Source of the DNA: DAOMFM01 sp035429825
Lineage (GTDB): Bacteria; Acidobacteriota; Blastocatellia; UBA7656; JADIYM01
Direction: 5' to 3'
Length of the DNA: 7,715 nucleotides
NCBI GenBank assembly: GCA_044224215.1
Contig: JBGAKX010000184.1
Location: 1 to 7,715 of the forward strand
The position numbers and the translations under genes are program-made. The notes beneath the pieces were generated by a model. That model did no database searches, was not told the DNA's origin, and saw nothing but the letters and a program-made list of their open reading frames with translations. The stretch's first letter is position 1; each line of letters opens with the position of its first letter. Shown here one piece after another: positions 1-7,152 of the stretch.

Positions 1-1631
1 AAATCGATCATCGCGATCTCGAACAGGCCTTCGATCGCGTCTTCCGCGTCGTCGGCGGCGTCGTCCACGATCTCCGCGAGGTCCGTCGCCGGCAACGCCG
101 AGTCGAGCACGACCGCAGCTTCAACCGTGCGCGGAAGGTCGTGTTCCACGACGGGAAACACGTCCCGGCGAGCGACGTCCGCAAGCTGCCGGTCGCCCAT
201 CAGCAACAACCACGTCGAGAAGAGATCGAGCGTCGCGAGCAGGCTGCGCGCGTCGTCCTGACCGCGTTCGGACCAGGCGCGTGGATACCACGCCGTCAGA
301 AAGTCCAGCAGCGTCTGCGCATCGAGATCCGACATGCGACCGGCGGCATAGATGTCGCCGTAATAGACGAGCAGGCTCAACCCGCGCGCAAGCTCGTCCG
401 TCGTGCGACCGAGCCGGTCGAACGTCGTGTCGGCGAGAAACGCCACGGCATTCGCCGCTACGGAGCCCTCGACGAGAAGTTCGACGGGAAGGTCGCGCAC
501 GTCCTCGAGATCGTCGGGCGTGATGACTTCGTCGTCCATCTCGGCCTGATCGGTAGAGTAGTCGTCGGGCTTGAGCTCTTCGATCAGGTCGTCGAGGTCC
601 GTCTCGACGTCGAACGAATCGTCGCGGACGACCGAACCGACGAGTCGTCCGAATCGCTCGCCGTGGATTGCCGCAAGACGGCGCACGACGAACGCGGGGA
701 CGTTGGGCTCGCCCAGCAGCATCGCCACCGTTTCGAGCAGGTCCTTTGGATCGCCTTCGCCGGACTGCAGATGGTCGCGCACCGCGCCATACCCCGGTAC
801 GAGCGCAAGACCCGAGTTCGGGTCGGCGAGCAGCGTGGCTGCCGCATCGGCGTGCTGCGCAAGTACCTCCGGGGGCACTTCGAGATCGGGAATCGTCACG
901 TTGCCGCCGTCGTCCATGATCGTGCCGAGCGGTTGCTCGAGATCCGGGGGCACGTACACGTTCATCACGAAATCGCGGTAGCCGTTCATCGACTGTTCGA
1001 GCTTTCCGAGCGTCGTGTCGACCTCGTCCGAGCCGAAGTGCGCAACGAACGCATCGTAGAGCGCCCGAACGAGATGAACGCCTGCGTCCGACTCGGCGTC
1101 GCCCGTCTCTGCGTCGGGCTCGTCCGTGTAGAACGTCTGGGCGCCGGACAGGATGTAGAAATCCCTGACCGGCAGGATCCGGCTGCCGACCACCATTCCT
1201 GGCGTCCAGCCGAGCTCGTCCGTGGACGCGTTCGTTGGAGCAGTGAAGTAGACGTTGCCCTCGCCGTCCGTGAGCTCGAAGCCGTCAGGGAATATGCCCT
1301 GGACGCGGAACAGATCGTCGATCGCCTCGATCCAGGATTCCGCCATGACTCGATCGGTGCCGTCGAGCTCGGGTGTGGCTTCGATGAACTGCTCGACAAC
1401 GCCAAGACCCTCCTCGTTCCGCCAGTCAAAGATGAACCAGTCGACGAAATCGATCGCGTCGGACGGGTTTTCGCTGTCGATGCCGTCCAGTTCCCATTGC
1501 TCGTCGAACGCTTCGCGCACGGGACCCTTGAGCACAAAGTCGATCAGGCGCTGTTTGAGTTGGATGGCGCGCTCGATCGCGTCTTTGTCGCCCCGGCGGC
1601 CACGGCTTCCCGGGAAATTGATCACGTTCAT
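1..1631 (-). CDS. Large acidic protein of unknown function, partial (3' end outside window)
   Basis: The reading frame is open for 543 codons from the ATG at 1631 to the window edge, so the C-terminus is missing. I do not recognise the family with certainty. The protein is very rich in Asp and Glu, has no signal peptide or membrane segment, and looks cytoplasmic. Residues 60-80 contain an aromatic-acidic block (AIDFVDWFIFDWR, then a Gly-Leu turn). Residues 146-168 contain a beta-rich stretch (MVVGSRILPVRDFYILSGA). From memory, this pairing resembles the N-terminal half of some uncharacterised SEC-C-type proteins, but the C-terminal cysteine motif that would confirm this is not in view. Residues 255-543 look helical, with acidic patches at 340-380 and 517-535. 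The gene starts 47 bp after the protease stop on the same strand and is probably in the same operon. The ATG is preceded only by a weak GGG purine run. The frame stays open upstream, so the start is likely but not proven. Confidence 0.8.
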   Translation of the reverse strand, partial: MNVINFPGSRGRRGDKDAIERAIQLKQRLIDFVLKGPVREAFDEQWELDGIDSENPSDAIDFVDWFIFDWRNEEGLGVVEQFIEATPELDGTDRVMAESWIEAIDDLFRVQGIFPDGFELTDGEGNVYFTAPTNASTDELGWTPGMVVGSRILPVRDFYILSGAQTFYTDEPDAETGDAESDAGVHLVRALYDAFVAHFGSDEVDTTLGKLEQSMNGYRDFVMNVYVPPDLEQPLGTIMDDGGNVTIPDLEVPPEVLAQHADAAATLLADPNSGLALVPGYGAVRDHLQSGEGDPKDLLETVAMLLGEPNVPAFVVRRLAAIHGERFGRLVGSVVRDDSFDVETDLDDLIEELKPDDYSTDQAEMDDEVITPDDLEDVRDLPVELLVEGSVAANAVAFLADTTFDRLGRTTDELARGLSLLVYYGDIYAAGRMSDLDAQTLLDFLTAWYPRAWSERGQDDARSLLATLDLFSTWLLLMGDRQLADVARRDVFPVVEHDLPRTVEAAVVLDSALPATDLAEIVDDAADDAEDAIEGLFEIAMID

Positions 1632-1678
1632 TGCGATACCCAGTCGATCGAAACGGCCACGAGTCCGGCGGCCCGCGT

Positions 1679-3094
1679 CTAGGCGCTCGGCGTCGCCTCG
1701 GTCAATTGATGTGTGCGAATCGCTCGCAGAACCGCCTTCTTTGGACTGACGACGCCCCAGCCCTGCCGGTCCACCGGGACGTGGGGCAGGCGTGTTGCCG
1801 TCTTCACAAGAATCGACTTCACGTCGTGAGGTTGCAATGCCGGATTCGCTTCGAGCATCTGGGCGGCGATCGAGGCGACGATCGGCGACGAGAAGCTGGT
1901 GCCGTCGACATGCTTGTATGAGCCCGAGATGACGGCGTGGTCCCTCATCTTGATCTCGACGAGATGGCGGATCAGGTAGGCGTCGAGCCCGAGCGCAGCG
2001 TCGAGGTCTTCGTCGACCTCGGGATTCGCGGCAATGATCTCGTGCAGCGACGCGTCAGGCGTCGACGCGAGCAGCGACAGCAGTTGCGCCTGGGCCGACG
2101 TCGGCGTTCCGGGGAGAATGGGCGCCGCTACCCAGATGCCTGGAGCGATCACTTCCGGTTTCTGAAGGCCGTCAATCGTGGGGCCGTAGCTCGAGTGGTA
2201 CATGTCGTACTCTGAAAACTCGAGCCGGTTCTTGTCGTCGAGACCGCCGACGGTCAGAACGGACGGCGAGGACGCCGGCGGCAGCACCTCGTGCTCGTCG
2301 GCGTGCCCGGCATTCCCGACGGCCGCGCAGACGAGGATTCCGGCGCGCGTCGCGCGTTCCGCGGCCTGGCAGAGCGCGTCGTGGAGGTACGGCGCCTCGT
2401 AGTCGCCTCCGCAGCTGACGTTCACGATCCGGATGCCGTAGCGATCCCGGTTCTTGATCACCCAGTCGATGCCGCGGCGAATGTCGTCATGGACGATCCG
2501 GCGCGCCGAACCGCACTTGACGAGCACCAGGGTGGCGTCCGACGCAATCCCGCGATAGAGGCCGTTCGACAGGTATCCGTTCCCGCATGCGACGACCGAC
2601 GTCATCATGCCGTGCCAGCTCGAGACGTCCGGCGCGTGCAGACTGTCATCGCGCGAACGCGGATTCGTGATGTCGACGTACTTCAGGATTCGATTCGAAG
2701 GCTCGACGAGGTCGGGATGCGCGTAGAAGCCCGAATCCAGAAAGGCGATCGTGACGCCCTTGCCCGAGTACTGGTTCGACGCGCCGAGCCGGATCGGCGT
2801 CGGCAGGATCTTGTACTCGCGGTGACCAAACGACGGGTAGCGGATCTTGAGGCGCTCCTGCGCCTCGGCAAACCGTTCGGCGCAGCGCAGGCAGATGCCC
2901 GACTGGGGCTTCCATCCCGGCGAGTTCGCGATCACGAGCGCGAGGGTCGCGTCGCTCACTGCATCGGCGTCGAGCAGTTCGACGGGCGACACGCTTCGCT
3001 GGCAGATGGGGCACGACGGACGGTTGCGGTTCTCGAGAGAGAACTCCTCGTCGTCGTCGAGCTCCTCGGCCCGGCCCTTGTAGTCGTCATTCAC
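1679..3094 (-). CDS. S8 (subtilisin-like) serine peptidase with N-terminal paired-CxxC segment
   Basis: The product is 471 aa, a predicted serine endopeptidase of the subtilase fold. The catalytic residues are visible: Asp120 in IAFLDSGF, His161 in SWHGMMTS, oxyanion Asn261 in AAVGNAG and Ser400 in DGTSFSSP. All four are present, so the enzyme is probably active. There is no signal peptide and no obvious cleavable propeptide. Instead, residues 1-75 hold an acidic stretch followed by Cys28/Cys31 and Cys68/Cys71, two CxxC pairs 36 residues apart that look like a zinc ribbon. This points to a cytoplasmic, possibly regulated protease rather than a secreted one. An insertion of roughly 60 residues (about 328-390), partly acidic, lies between the PEVIAPG block and the catalytic serine, where subtilisins have a short connection. 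I chose GTG at 3094 because it overlaps the upstream TGA by 4 bp (GTGA). An in-frame GTG at 3184 would give 501 aa but would lie 90 bp inside the upstream gene and add an unstructured Arg-rich tail. Confidence 0.93.
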   Translation of the reverse strand: MNDDYKGRAEELDDDEEFSLENRNRPSCPICQRSVSPVELLDADAVSDATLALVIANSPGWKPQSGICLRCAERFAEAQERLKIRYPSFGHREYKILPTPIRLGASNQYSGKGVTIAFLDSGFYAHPDLVEPSNRILKYVDITNPRSRDDSLHAPDVSSWHGMMTSVVACGNGYLSNGLYRGIASDATLVLVKCGSARRIVHDDIRRGIDWVIKNRDRYGIRIVNVSCGGDYEAPYLHDALCQAAERATRAGILVCAAVGNAGHADEHEVLPPASSPSVLTVGGLDDKNRLEFSEYDMYHSSYGPTIDGLQKPEVIAPGIWVAAPILPGTPTSAQAQLLSLLASTPDASLHEIIAANPEVDEDLDAALGLDAYLIRHLVEIKMRDHAVISGSYKHVDGTSFSSPIVASIAAQMLEANPALQPHDVKSILVKTATRLPHVPVDRQGWGVVSPKKAVLRAIRTHQLTEATPSA

Positions 3095-4650
3095 GGGCTG
3101 GGATTGTACATCACGGCGGGTTTCGAATTGCCGCCGTTCGGCGCGGGCGCCTGTGCGGCCGTAGCGGCAGGCGGCCGCTGCCACAGAATCGCCACGCCGT
3201 CGCCAACGCGGAACCGCGCAAATTCGACGAGTCCGAGCTCGAGCGCGCGCTCGCGCGCCGGGTTCGGGTTCTGCGGGATGGGCGCCTCGAACAGGACGTC
3301 AAAGCGGTCGAGCGCGTCCGGGCCGGCGGGAAGCGAATCGAGCGGGAGCGTCTCGAGCGGATGTGTGACATACCCGAAGTCGCTGTTTCTGAGCACGTCG
3401 AGCACCGGCCACGTAGCCGCGATGCGTGCGTCCGGGACGTTCGCTTCGAGATACCGGGCCGCGAGCCTGTGCGCGTCGACGACATCCATGTACGCGGGCC
3501 GCATGTCAAGCAGCGGCGGATACCTCGACGGAAACCATCCGTACCATGTGAGCAGCAGCACGGCGACGGTGGCGGTCGAGACGGCGGCTGCGATGGTTCG
3601 CGGCAGCAGCTCGAAGAGTGCGGTTGCCGCGAGCACGGCAAACAGCGGAAGCACAGGTACGAAGTAGCGCGGCAGCAGAAACCCGGACACGGTCAGGAAC
3701 GCGACGTAGAGCGCACAGACTCCGGCGAGCATGGCCAGTTGCGCGGATCGCGGCGTGACCGACGGCGAACGGCCCGTGCCGCGGCGCCAGCACCAGACGG
3801 CGCCCGCGACGAGAATCGGAGCGTAGAGGAGCCACGCGCCGTCCATCTCGCCGAGCTGCTCGATCCGAATCGCGCCGCGCTGAACGAGCGCCTGCGCGTT
3901 CAGGTTGTCCCACAGGTTGACGCGAGCGTAGTGCGTATCGGTCGACGTGAACGTCCCCGTCACGTGGTGGAAGAATGCGAGCCAGATCGCCAGCAGCCCG
4001 AGACCGGGCACGTACCACAGCTGTTTGCGGAGTCCTTCGCGCCAGGTCGGCGCGTGCCACAGGATGTAGATCCCGAATGCGGGCAGCGCGATGATCGCCG
4101 TCCACTTGGTCATCAGCAGCAGCGTCACCGCGACCGCGTGCCATCCCATCCGATCGCGGATCAACGCCAGCGCCGCCGCCACTGTAAATAGTGCGAGCAG
4201 AATCTCGGGTTGCGCAAATCCCGTCTGCCCCAGAAACACCGGTGTCGCGAGCGTGGTCGCCGCCGCGGCGATCCCGGCCGCCGGCGACGAGACTTCGCGG
4301 CCGAGCAGGTACGTCACCGTCAGCGCAAGGGCGGTCGTGAAAAACCCCACGATACGCGTCGCGGCGATTGAGGTGCCCAGCACCCACCATCCGGCGACGA
4401 GCGTGAGCGGCTGGAGCGGCGGGTAGCTCTGCGGAACCGTATTGGTCGGGATCGGATACAGGTGGTTTCGTGCCATCGAGAGGGCGTTGGGGATGTAGTA
4501 TCCGACCTCGTCCCAGAAGTAGGGGGTCGTCAACGCGCGGCCCCGAAGTGCGACGACTGCGACGAGCGCCAGCGCAAAGACCGCAACGACAACAAAGACA
4601 TTGGGTTGCGGTGATTTGTCTGCGGTTTGGCTGTTCGTGATGGCGGTCAA
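3091..4650 (-). CDS. Membrane glycosyltransferase, GT39/ArnT-like (GT-C fold)
   Basis: The product is 519 aa, a polytopic membrane protein that probably transfers a sugar from a polyprenyl-phosphate carrier to an acceptor on the outer face of the cytoplasmic membrane. The first membrane helix is at about 18-37. It is followed by the external loop with the Asp-Glu pair at 47-48 (FWDEVGYY), which in GT39 enzymes binds the metal or donor, and by SYPPLQPL at about 75-82, also typical. Further hydrophobic helices appear at about 82-92, 100-117, 124-140, 150-164, 171-196, 214-228, 274-288, 304-323, 328-348 and 352-370. The LLPRYFVPVLPL block (325-336) fits the late ArnT/PMT helices. Residues 380-519 form a soluble tail ending in a Pro/Ala-rich segment. 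The start is TTG at 4650, which overlaps the acetyltransferase stop as TTGA. No in-frame ATG or GTG lies nearby downstream, and a GTG at 4743 would overlap the upstream gene by about 97 bp. The acceptor is unknown. Confidence 0.88.
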   Translation of the reverse strand: MTAITNSQTADKSPQPNVFVVVAVFALALVAVVALRGRALTTPYFWDEVGYYIPNALSMARNHLYPIPTNTVPQSYPPLQPLTLVAGWWVLGTSIAATRIVGFFTTALALTVTYLLGREVSSPAAGIAAAATTLATPVFLGQTGFAQPEILLALFTVAAALALIRDRMGWHAVAVTLLLMTKWTAIIALPAFGIYILWHAPTWREGLRKQLWYVPGLGLLAIWLAFFHHVTGTFTSTDTHYARVNLWDNLNAQALVQRGAIRIEQLGEMDGAWLLYAPILVAGAVWCWRRGTGRSPSVTPRSAQLAMLAGVCALYVAFLTVSGFLLPRYFVPVLPLFAVLAATALFELLPRTIAAAVSTATVAVLLLTWYGWFPSRYPPLLDMRPAYMDVVDAHRLAARYLEANVPDARIAATWPVLDVLRNSDFGYVTHPLETLPLDSLPAGPDALDRFDVLFEAPIPQNPNPARERALELGLVEFARFRVGDGVAILWQRPPAATAAQAPAPNGGNSKPAVMYNPSP

Positions 4651-5168
4651 TCGATCGTTTCGATCAATTCGGTATCGGTCTTGTATGGAACGAACCCCCG
4701 CGCGAGGTAATTCGGGAGCGCCTGCGGAGCGTCCAGCGTGCACGTGTGGAGCCAGACGCGCGTCGGCCGAGGTTCGAGCGACCAGGCAGTTTCGGTAGCG
4801 GCAGTGAGCAGGTGTTTCCCCAGCCCCTTGCCGATAAACTCAGGCAGGAGACCGAAATACGCGAGTTCGACACCGTTCTCGGGGTCTCGGTAGAGCTCGA
4901 AATACCCGGCGGGACTGCCCTCGAACTGGAGGAGCCAGATCCGAATTGCCGGGTTGGCAAGGTGTTCCGCCAGTTGGGAATCCGGCCAGCGCCGCCGCTC
5001 GACCCAGTGGTAGGCGCGGCCGACCTCGCCATACAGGTATCTATAGAAGGATACGGTGCAGTTTTTGACCTCGATGACAGCCACTCGCGGGTCGGCTGCG
5101 GCGCCTCCGACGAGCGCTTTCGGATCGGTCATCTGGAGGTATGTGACAATTGTTTCAAGCGTTGCCAT
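4647..5168 (-). CDS. GNAT-family N-acetyltransferase
   Basis: The product is 173 aa, a predicted acetyl-CoA-dependent acetyltransferase. The acetyl-CoA pyrophosphate loop (motif A) is at about 100-130: the beta strand VELAYFGLLP is followed by EFIGKGLGKHLL, matching Q/R-x-x-G-x-G/A except that Glu110 stands where Gln or Arg is usual. Motif B is seen as ALPNYLARGFVPYK at about 150-163, near the C-terminus. The N-terminal third (10-70) is less typical and may set substrate specificity. It contains an aromatic-rich run around 41-55 (FYRYLYGEVGRAYHW). I prefer the ATG at 5168. A TTG at 5207 in the same frame would add 13 residues of no clear character. This is the first gene of the leftward operon. 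Its stop overlaps the TTG start of the glycosyltransferase, which suggests the acetylated substrate could be a sugar or a related small amine, but this is inference only. Confidence 0.87.
   Translation of the reverse strand: MATLETIVTYLQMTDPKALVGGAAADPRVAVIEVKNCTVSFYRYLYGEVGRAYHWVERRRWPDSQLAEHLANPAIRIWLLQFEGSPAGYFELYRDPENGVELAYFGLLPEFIGKGLGKHLLTAATETAWSLEPRPTRVWLHTCTLDAPQALPNYLARGFVPYKTDTELIETID
4649..4669 (-). promoter_or_regulatory. RNA hairpin over the glycosyltransferase start codon
   Basis: On the minus strand the last codons of the acetyltransferase form AAUUGAUCG, loop AAA, CGAUCGAUU: nine stacked pairs including one G-U wobble, with a three-base loop. The 3' arm covers the first two bases of the TTG start of the glycosyltransferase. 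No strong Shine-Dalgarno sequence precedes that TTG. A ribosome finishing the acetyltransferase would open the helix, so it may enforce coupled translation. The structure is visible in the sequence; its role is inferred, and part of it is constrained by the protein code (residues ELIETID). Confidence 0.4.
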
Positions 5169-5281
5169 TGGTCGGCCATGGTGGCTCAGCGGCGCGCGAA
5201 TTGGCAAGGTCAGAACCCGTTAAACCAACGTGGACGTAGACAAAAAAGCCGTTGATGAAACTTTGGCGCGTGTTGTAACCT

Positions 5282-5314
5282 TCCGTGATTATTGAGGTCC
5301 GTGTGATATCCGTG
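5282..5314. repeat. Three direct copies of TCCGTG, possible operator
   Basis: TCCGTG occurs at 5282-5287, 5298-5303 and 5309-5314. The last two copies extend to TCCGTGT and are spaced 11 bp apart, about one helical turn; the first two are 16 bp apart. The location between divergent transcription units fits a regulator binding site, but a six-base repeat can arise by chance and no regulator gene is in the window. Confidence 0.25.
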
Positions 5315-5405
5315 TCTGCATTTGAGTGGTGGAAGAAAGTTAAGGCGAATTGGCAGTCGGTGGATCTATCGCGCGCTGTTTGCGCAGTCCAAATGCTAAT
5401 TCGGA

Positions 5406-5411
5406 TGGAGG
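5406..5411 (+). promoter_or_regulatory. Ribosome binding site of the radical SAM gene
   Basis: TGGAGG lies seven bases before the GTG at 5419. It is the strongest Shine-Dalgarno match in the window and fixes the start of the radical SAM gene at this GTG, rather than at the in-frame TTG at 5350, which has no comparable site. Confidence 0.75.
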
Positions 5412-5418
5412 CACTTCA

Positions 5419-7152
5419 GTGGGCTCACCAAAGATTGTACTGACTGCGTCCGCAACCGAGGCGAGTGAGTTCAAACACAGCGTCTGGCAGCAGATGCTCT
5501 CGGCGACGATTCCGTTTAAATACAGCAAGACGTTCATCAATCAGGCTTCTCTCGAGAACGAATCCTGGCCCGACGGACGGGCAAAATACGTTCCGAACGG
5601 CCTGCGGATGGTCGAAACGCTTCTTCTGCGCGACTACTCGGAAGATGACGTCGTTGTCTGCTATGTCGAAAATTTACATAAGTTTGTCGGGCCCGAGACG
5701 CGCGTAGTGGCCATCCACGCGCACAACCCGCTCGGAATCTCGTACGCAACGGACGTCTATTCAAAGCTCGGCGGCGAGAATCTCATGCCGCTCAACGCGC
5801 ACGAGTTTCTGCGGATCGTCACGCACCCGGTCCTGAAGCAGTACCGGCCGAAGATCGTCGTCGGCGGACCAGGCGGCTGGCAACTCGAGAAGGCGGACCG
5901 GCTCGACGAGTTCAAGATTGACTACCTGATCGACGGCGAGATCGAGCACGTGTTCAGCGACCTGTTCAAACGGATCATCGCCGGGGACCCGACGCTCGAG
6001 CGTATCATCAAGATTCCAAAGGCGATGCAGCCGACGGTGGACGAAATTCCCGTCGTGCGGCATCGGTCGACGTTTGGCGTCGTGGAGATCACGCGCGGCT
6101 GTGGCCGCGGCTGCCAGTTCTGCTCCCCGGCGACAAAGGTCGGCAGGTCGTTCCCGCTTGAGCACATCGTCGAGAGCACGCGCGTCAACGTCAGCGAAGG
6201 CGCCACCGAGGTGATGCTCACGTCCGAGGACATGTTCCTGTACGAGCAGCTTCCCAACTTTGGAACGAACGTTCCAGCAATGGAGAAGATGTTCAAGGCG
6301 GTGCTCGCGGTCGAGGGGCTCGAGACGATTCAGTTGACGCACATCACGATGGCGCCGGTCGTGAAGGACCCGACCGTGATCGAGCGGCTCACACCGTTCT
6401 GCGTGCCGTACTCGCACCTGACGCACGAGGATTCGACCGATCCCGACAAGAAGATCGTCGATCCGATCATCGGGCTCGAGACCGGGTCACCGCGTCTGTT
6501 CGATCAGTACATGAAGGGCAAGGCCTATCCGTACAAGGCCTACCAGTGGCGCGACGTGGTGTTGAAGGGGATGGAGATCCTGAACCGTCACAACTGGTAT
6601 CCGTTCAACACGTTCATTATTGGATTGCCGGGCGAGACGGACGACGACACGCGCCAGTCGCTCGACATGCTGTACGACCTGCGGAACTCCAAGGGGATGT
6701 ACGTTCCGACCTGGTTCGTCCCGCTCGAGAACACGCGCATGCAGAAGAAGGACGGCGCCAAGCTGATCGAGATGTCCGATCTGCAGTGGGAGTTCTTCTT
6801 CACCTGCTGGAAGTACAACATCGAGTTCTATCGCGGCGGGACGTTCGAGCGGTACAAGTACTCGATGGGAATTCCGCTCTACTACCAGATGCTCGGCAAG
6901 AAGCTTTTTGGGAAGGGGATGAAGTACCCGCTCTATCGTTTCGGCGGATACCCCGAGCCTTTGATGCGCAAGCACCTCTACCTCGATTTCTCGGGCCACA
7001 CGCGCGACCGCGCGGGTCTGCCGAGGTACGAGAAGGAGATCGTGCCGGGTTTCGAGACCGTGAAGGGACTGAACATGGTGGATGCGTCGTCGCTCAAGTC
7101 GACGCAAATGTCTGTGGTCGCCGCGGAACCGGTGCACGCGACGGGAGACTGA
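5419..7152 (+). CDS. Radical SAM enzyme with N-terminal cobalamin-binding-like domain
   Basis: The product is 577 aa. The radical SAM cluster motif CxxxCxxC is intact at Cys228, Cys232 and Cys235 (TRGCGRGCQFC), where it should bind a [4Fe-4S] cluster and S-adenosylmethionine. The N-terminal part (about 75-195) looks like the Rossmann-type B12-binding domain of class B radical SAM proteins, with KIVVGGPGGWQLE at 145-157 and YLIDGEIEHVF at 169-179. The usual DxHxxG cobalamin loop is absent; the nearest match is HAHNPLGIS at 100-108. After the barrel core, GLETGSPRLF and FNTFIIGLPGETDDDT match strands seen in this superfamily. The C-terminal 150 residues, rich in Tyr, Phe and Lys, are a separate region of unknown role. 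The reaction (methylation, ring formation or other) and substrate cannot be told. The GTG start follows a strong TGGAGG. The gene is translationally coupled to the TPR gene that follows. Confidence 0.9.
   Translation: MGSPKIVLTASATEASEFKHSVWQQMLSATIPFKYSKTFINQASLENESWPDGRAKYVPNGLRMVETLLLRDYSEDDVVVCYVENLHKFVGPETRVVAIHAHNPLGISYATDVYSKLGGENLMPLNAHEFLRIVTHPVLKQYRPKIVVGGPGGWQLEKADRLDEFKIDYLIDGEIEHVFSDLFKRIIAGDPTLERIIKIPKAMQPTVDEIPVVRHRSTFGVVEITRGCGRGCQFCSPATKVGRSFPLEHIVESTRVNVSEGATEVMLTSEDMFLYEQLPNFGTNVPAMEKMFKAVLAVEGLETIQLTHITMAPVVKDPTVIERLTPFCVPYSHLTHEDSTDPDKKIVDPIIGLETGSPRLFDQYMKGKAYPYKAYQWRDVVLKGMEILNRHNWYPFNTFIIGLPGETDDDTRQSLDMLYDLRNSKGMYVPTWFVPLENTRMQKKDGAKLIEMSDLQWEFFFTCWKYNIEFYRGGTFERYKYSMGIPLYYQMLGKKLFGKGMKYPLYRFGGYPEPLMRKHLYLDFSGHTRDRAGLPRYEKEIVPGFETVKGLNMVDASSLKSTQMSVVAAEPVHATGD

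Larger units (their letters stand above)
5169..5418. promoter_or_regulatory. Divergent intergenic region, presumed promoters in both directions
   Basis: About 250 bp separate the acetyltransferase start (minus) from the radical SAM start (plus). This is the only sizeable gap in the window, and its middle part (about 5220-5400) is distinctly richer in A and T than the genes. Both transcription units must start here or be read from outside the window. I found no convincing -35/-10 pair at 16-18 bp spacing on either strand, which is unsurprising if the organism does not use close matches to the E. coli consensus. No convincing small ORF, tRNA or terminator is seen in the gap. Confidence 0.55.

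Noticed and set aside
141..1682. 513-codon open frame on the plus strand opposite the acidic protein
   Set aside because: It is the antisense image of the real minus-strand gene: Arg/His/Val/Asp-rich with no motif. The minus frame has balanced protein composition, recognisable blocks and operon context.
2291..3667. 458-codon open frame on the plus strand across the protease and glycosyltransferase junction
   Set aside because: It lies antisense to the intact catalytic motifs of the protease and spans two genes. Composition is typical of a GC-rich shadow frame.
3361..4191. 276-codon plus-strand frame inside the glycosyltransferase
   Set aside because: It is antisense to membrane helices, very rich in Arg and Gln, and without a ribosome site or motif.
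5241..5263. Possible minus-strand terminator: GCC...GGC followed by six T
   Set aside because: The stem has only three strong pairs, and there is no minus-strand gene upstream of it to terminate.
5340..5540. 66-codon minus-strand frame across the radical SAM start
   Set aside because: It overlaps the strong ribosome site and the start of the radical SAM gene on the opposite strand, with no motif of its own.
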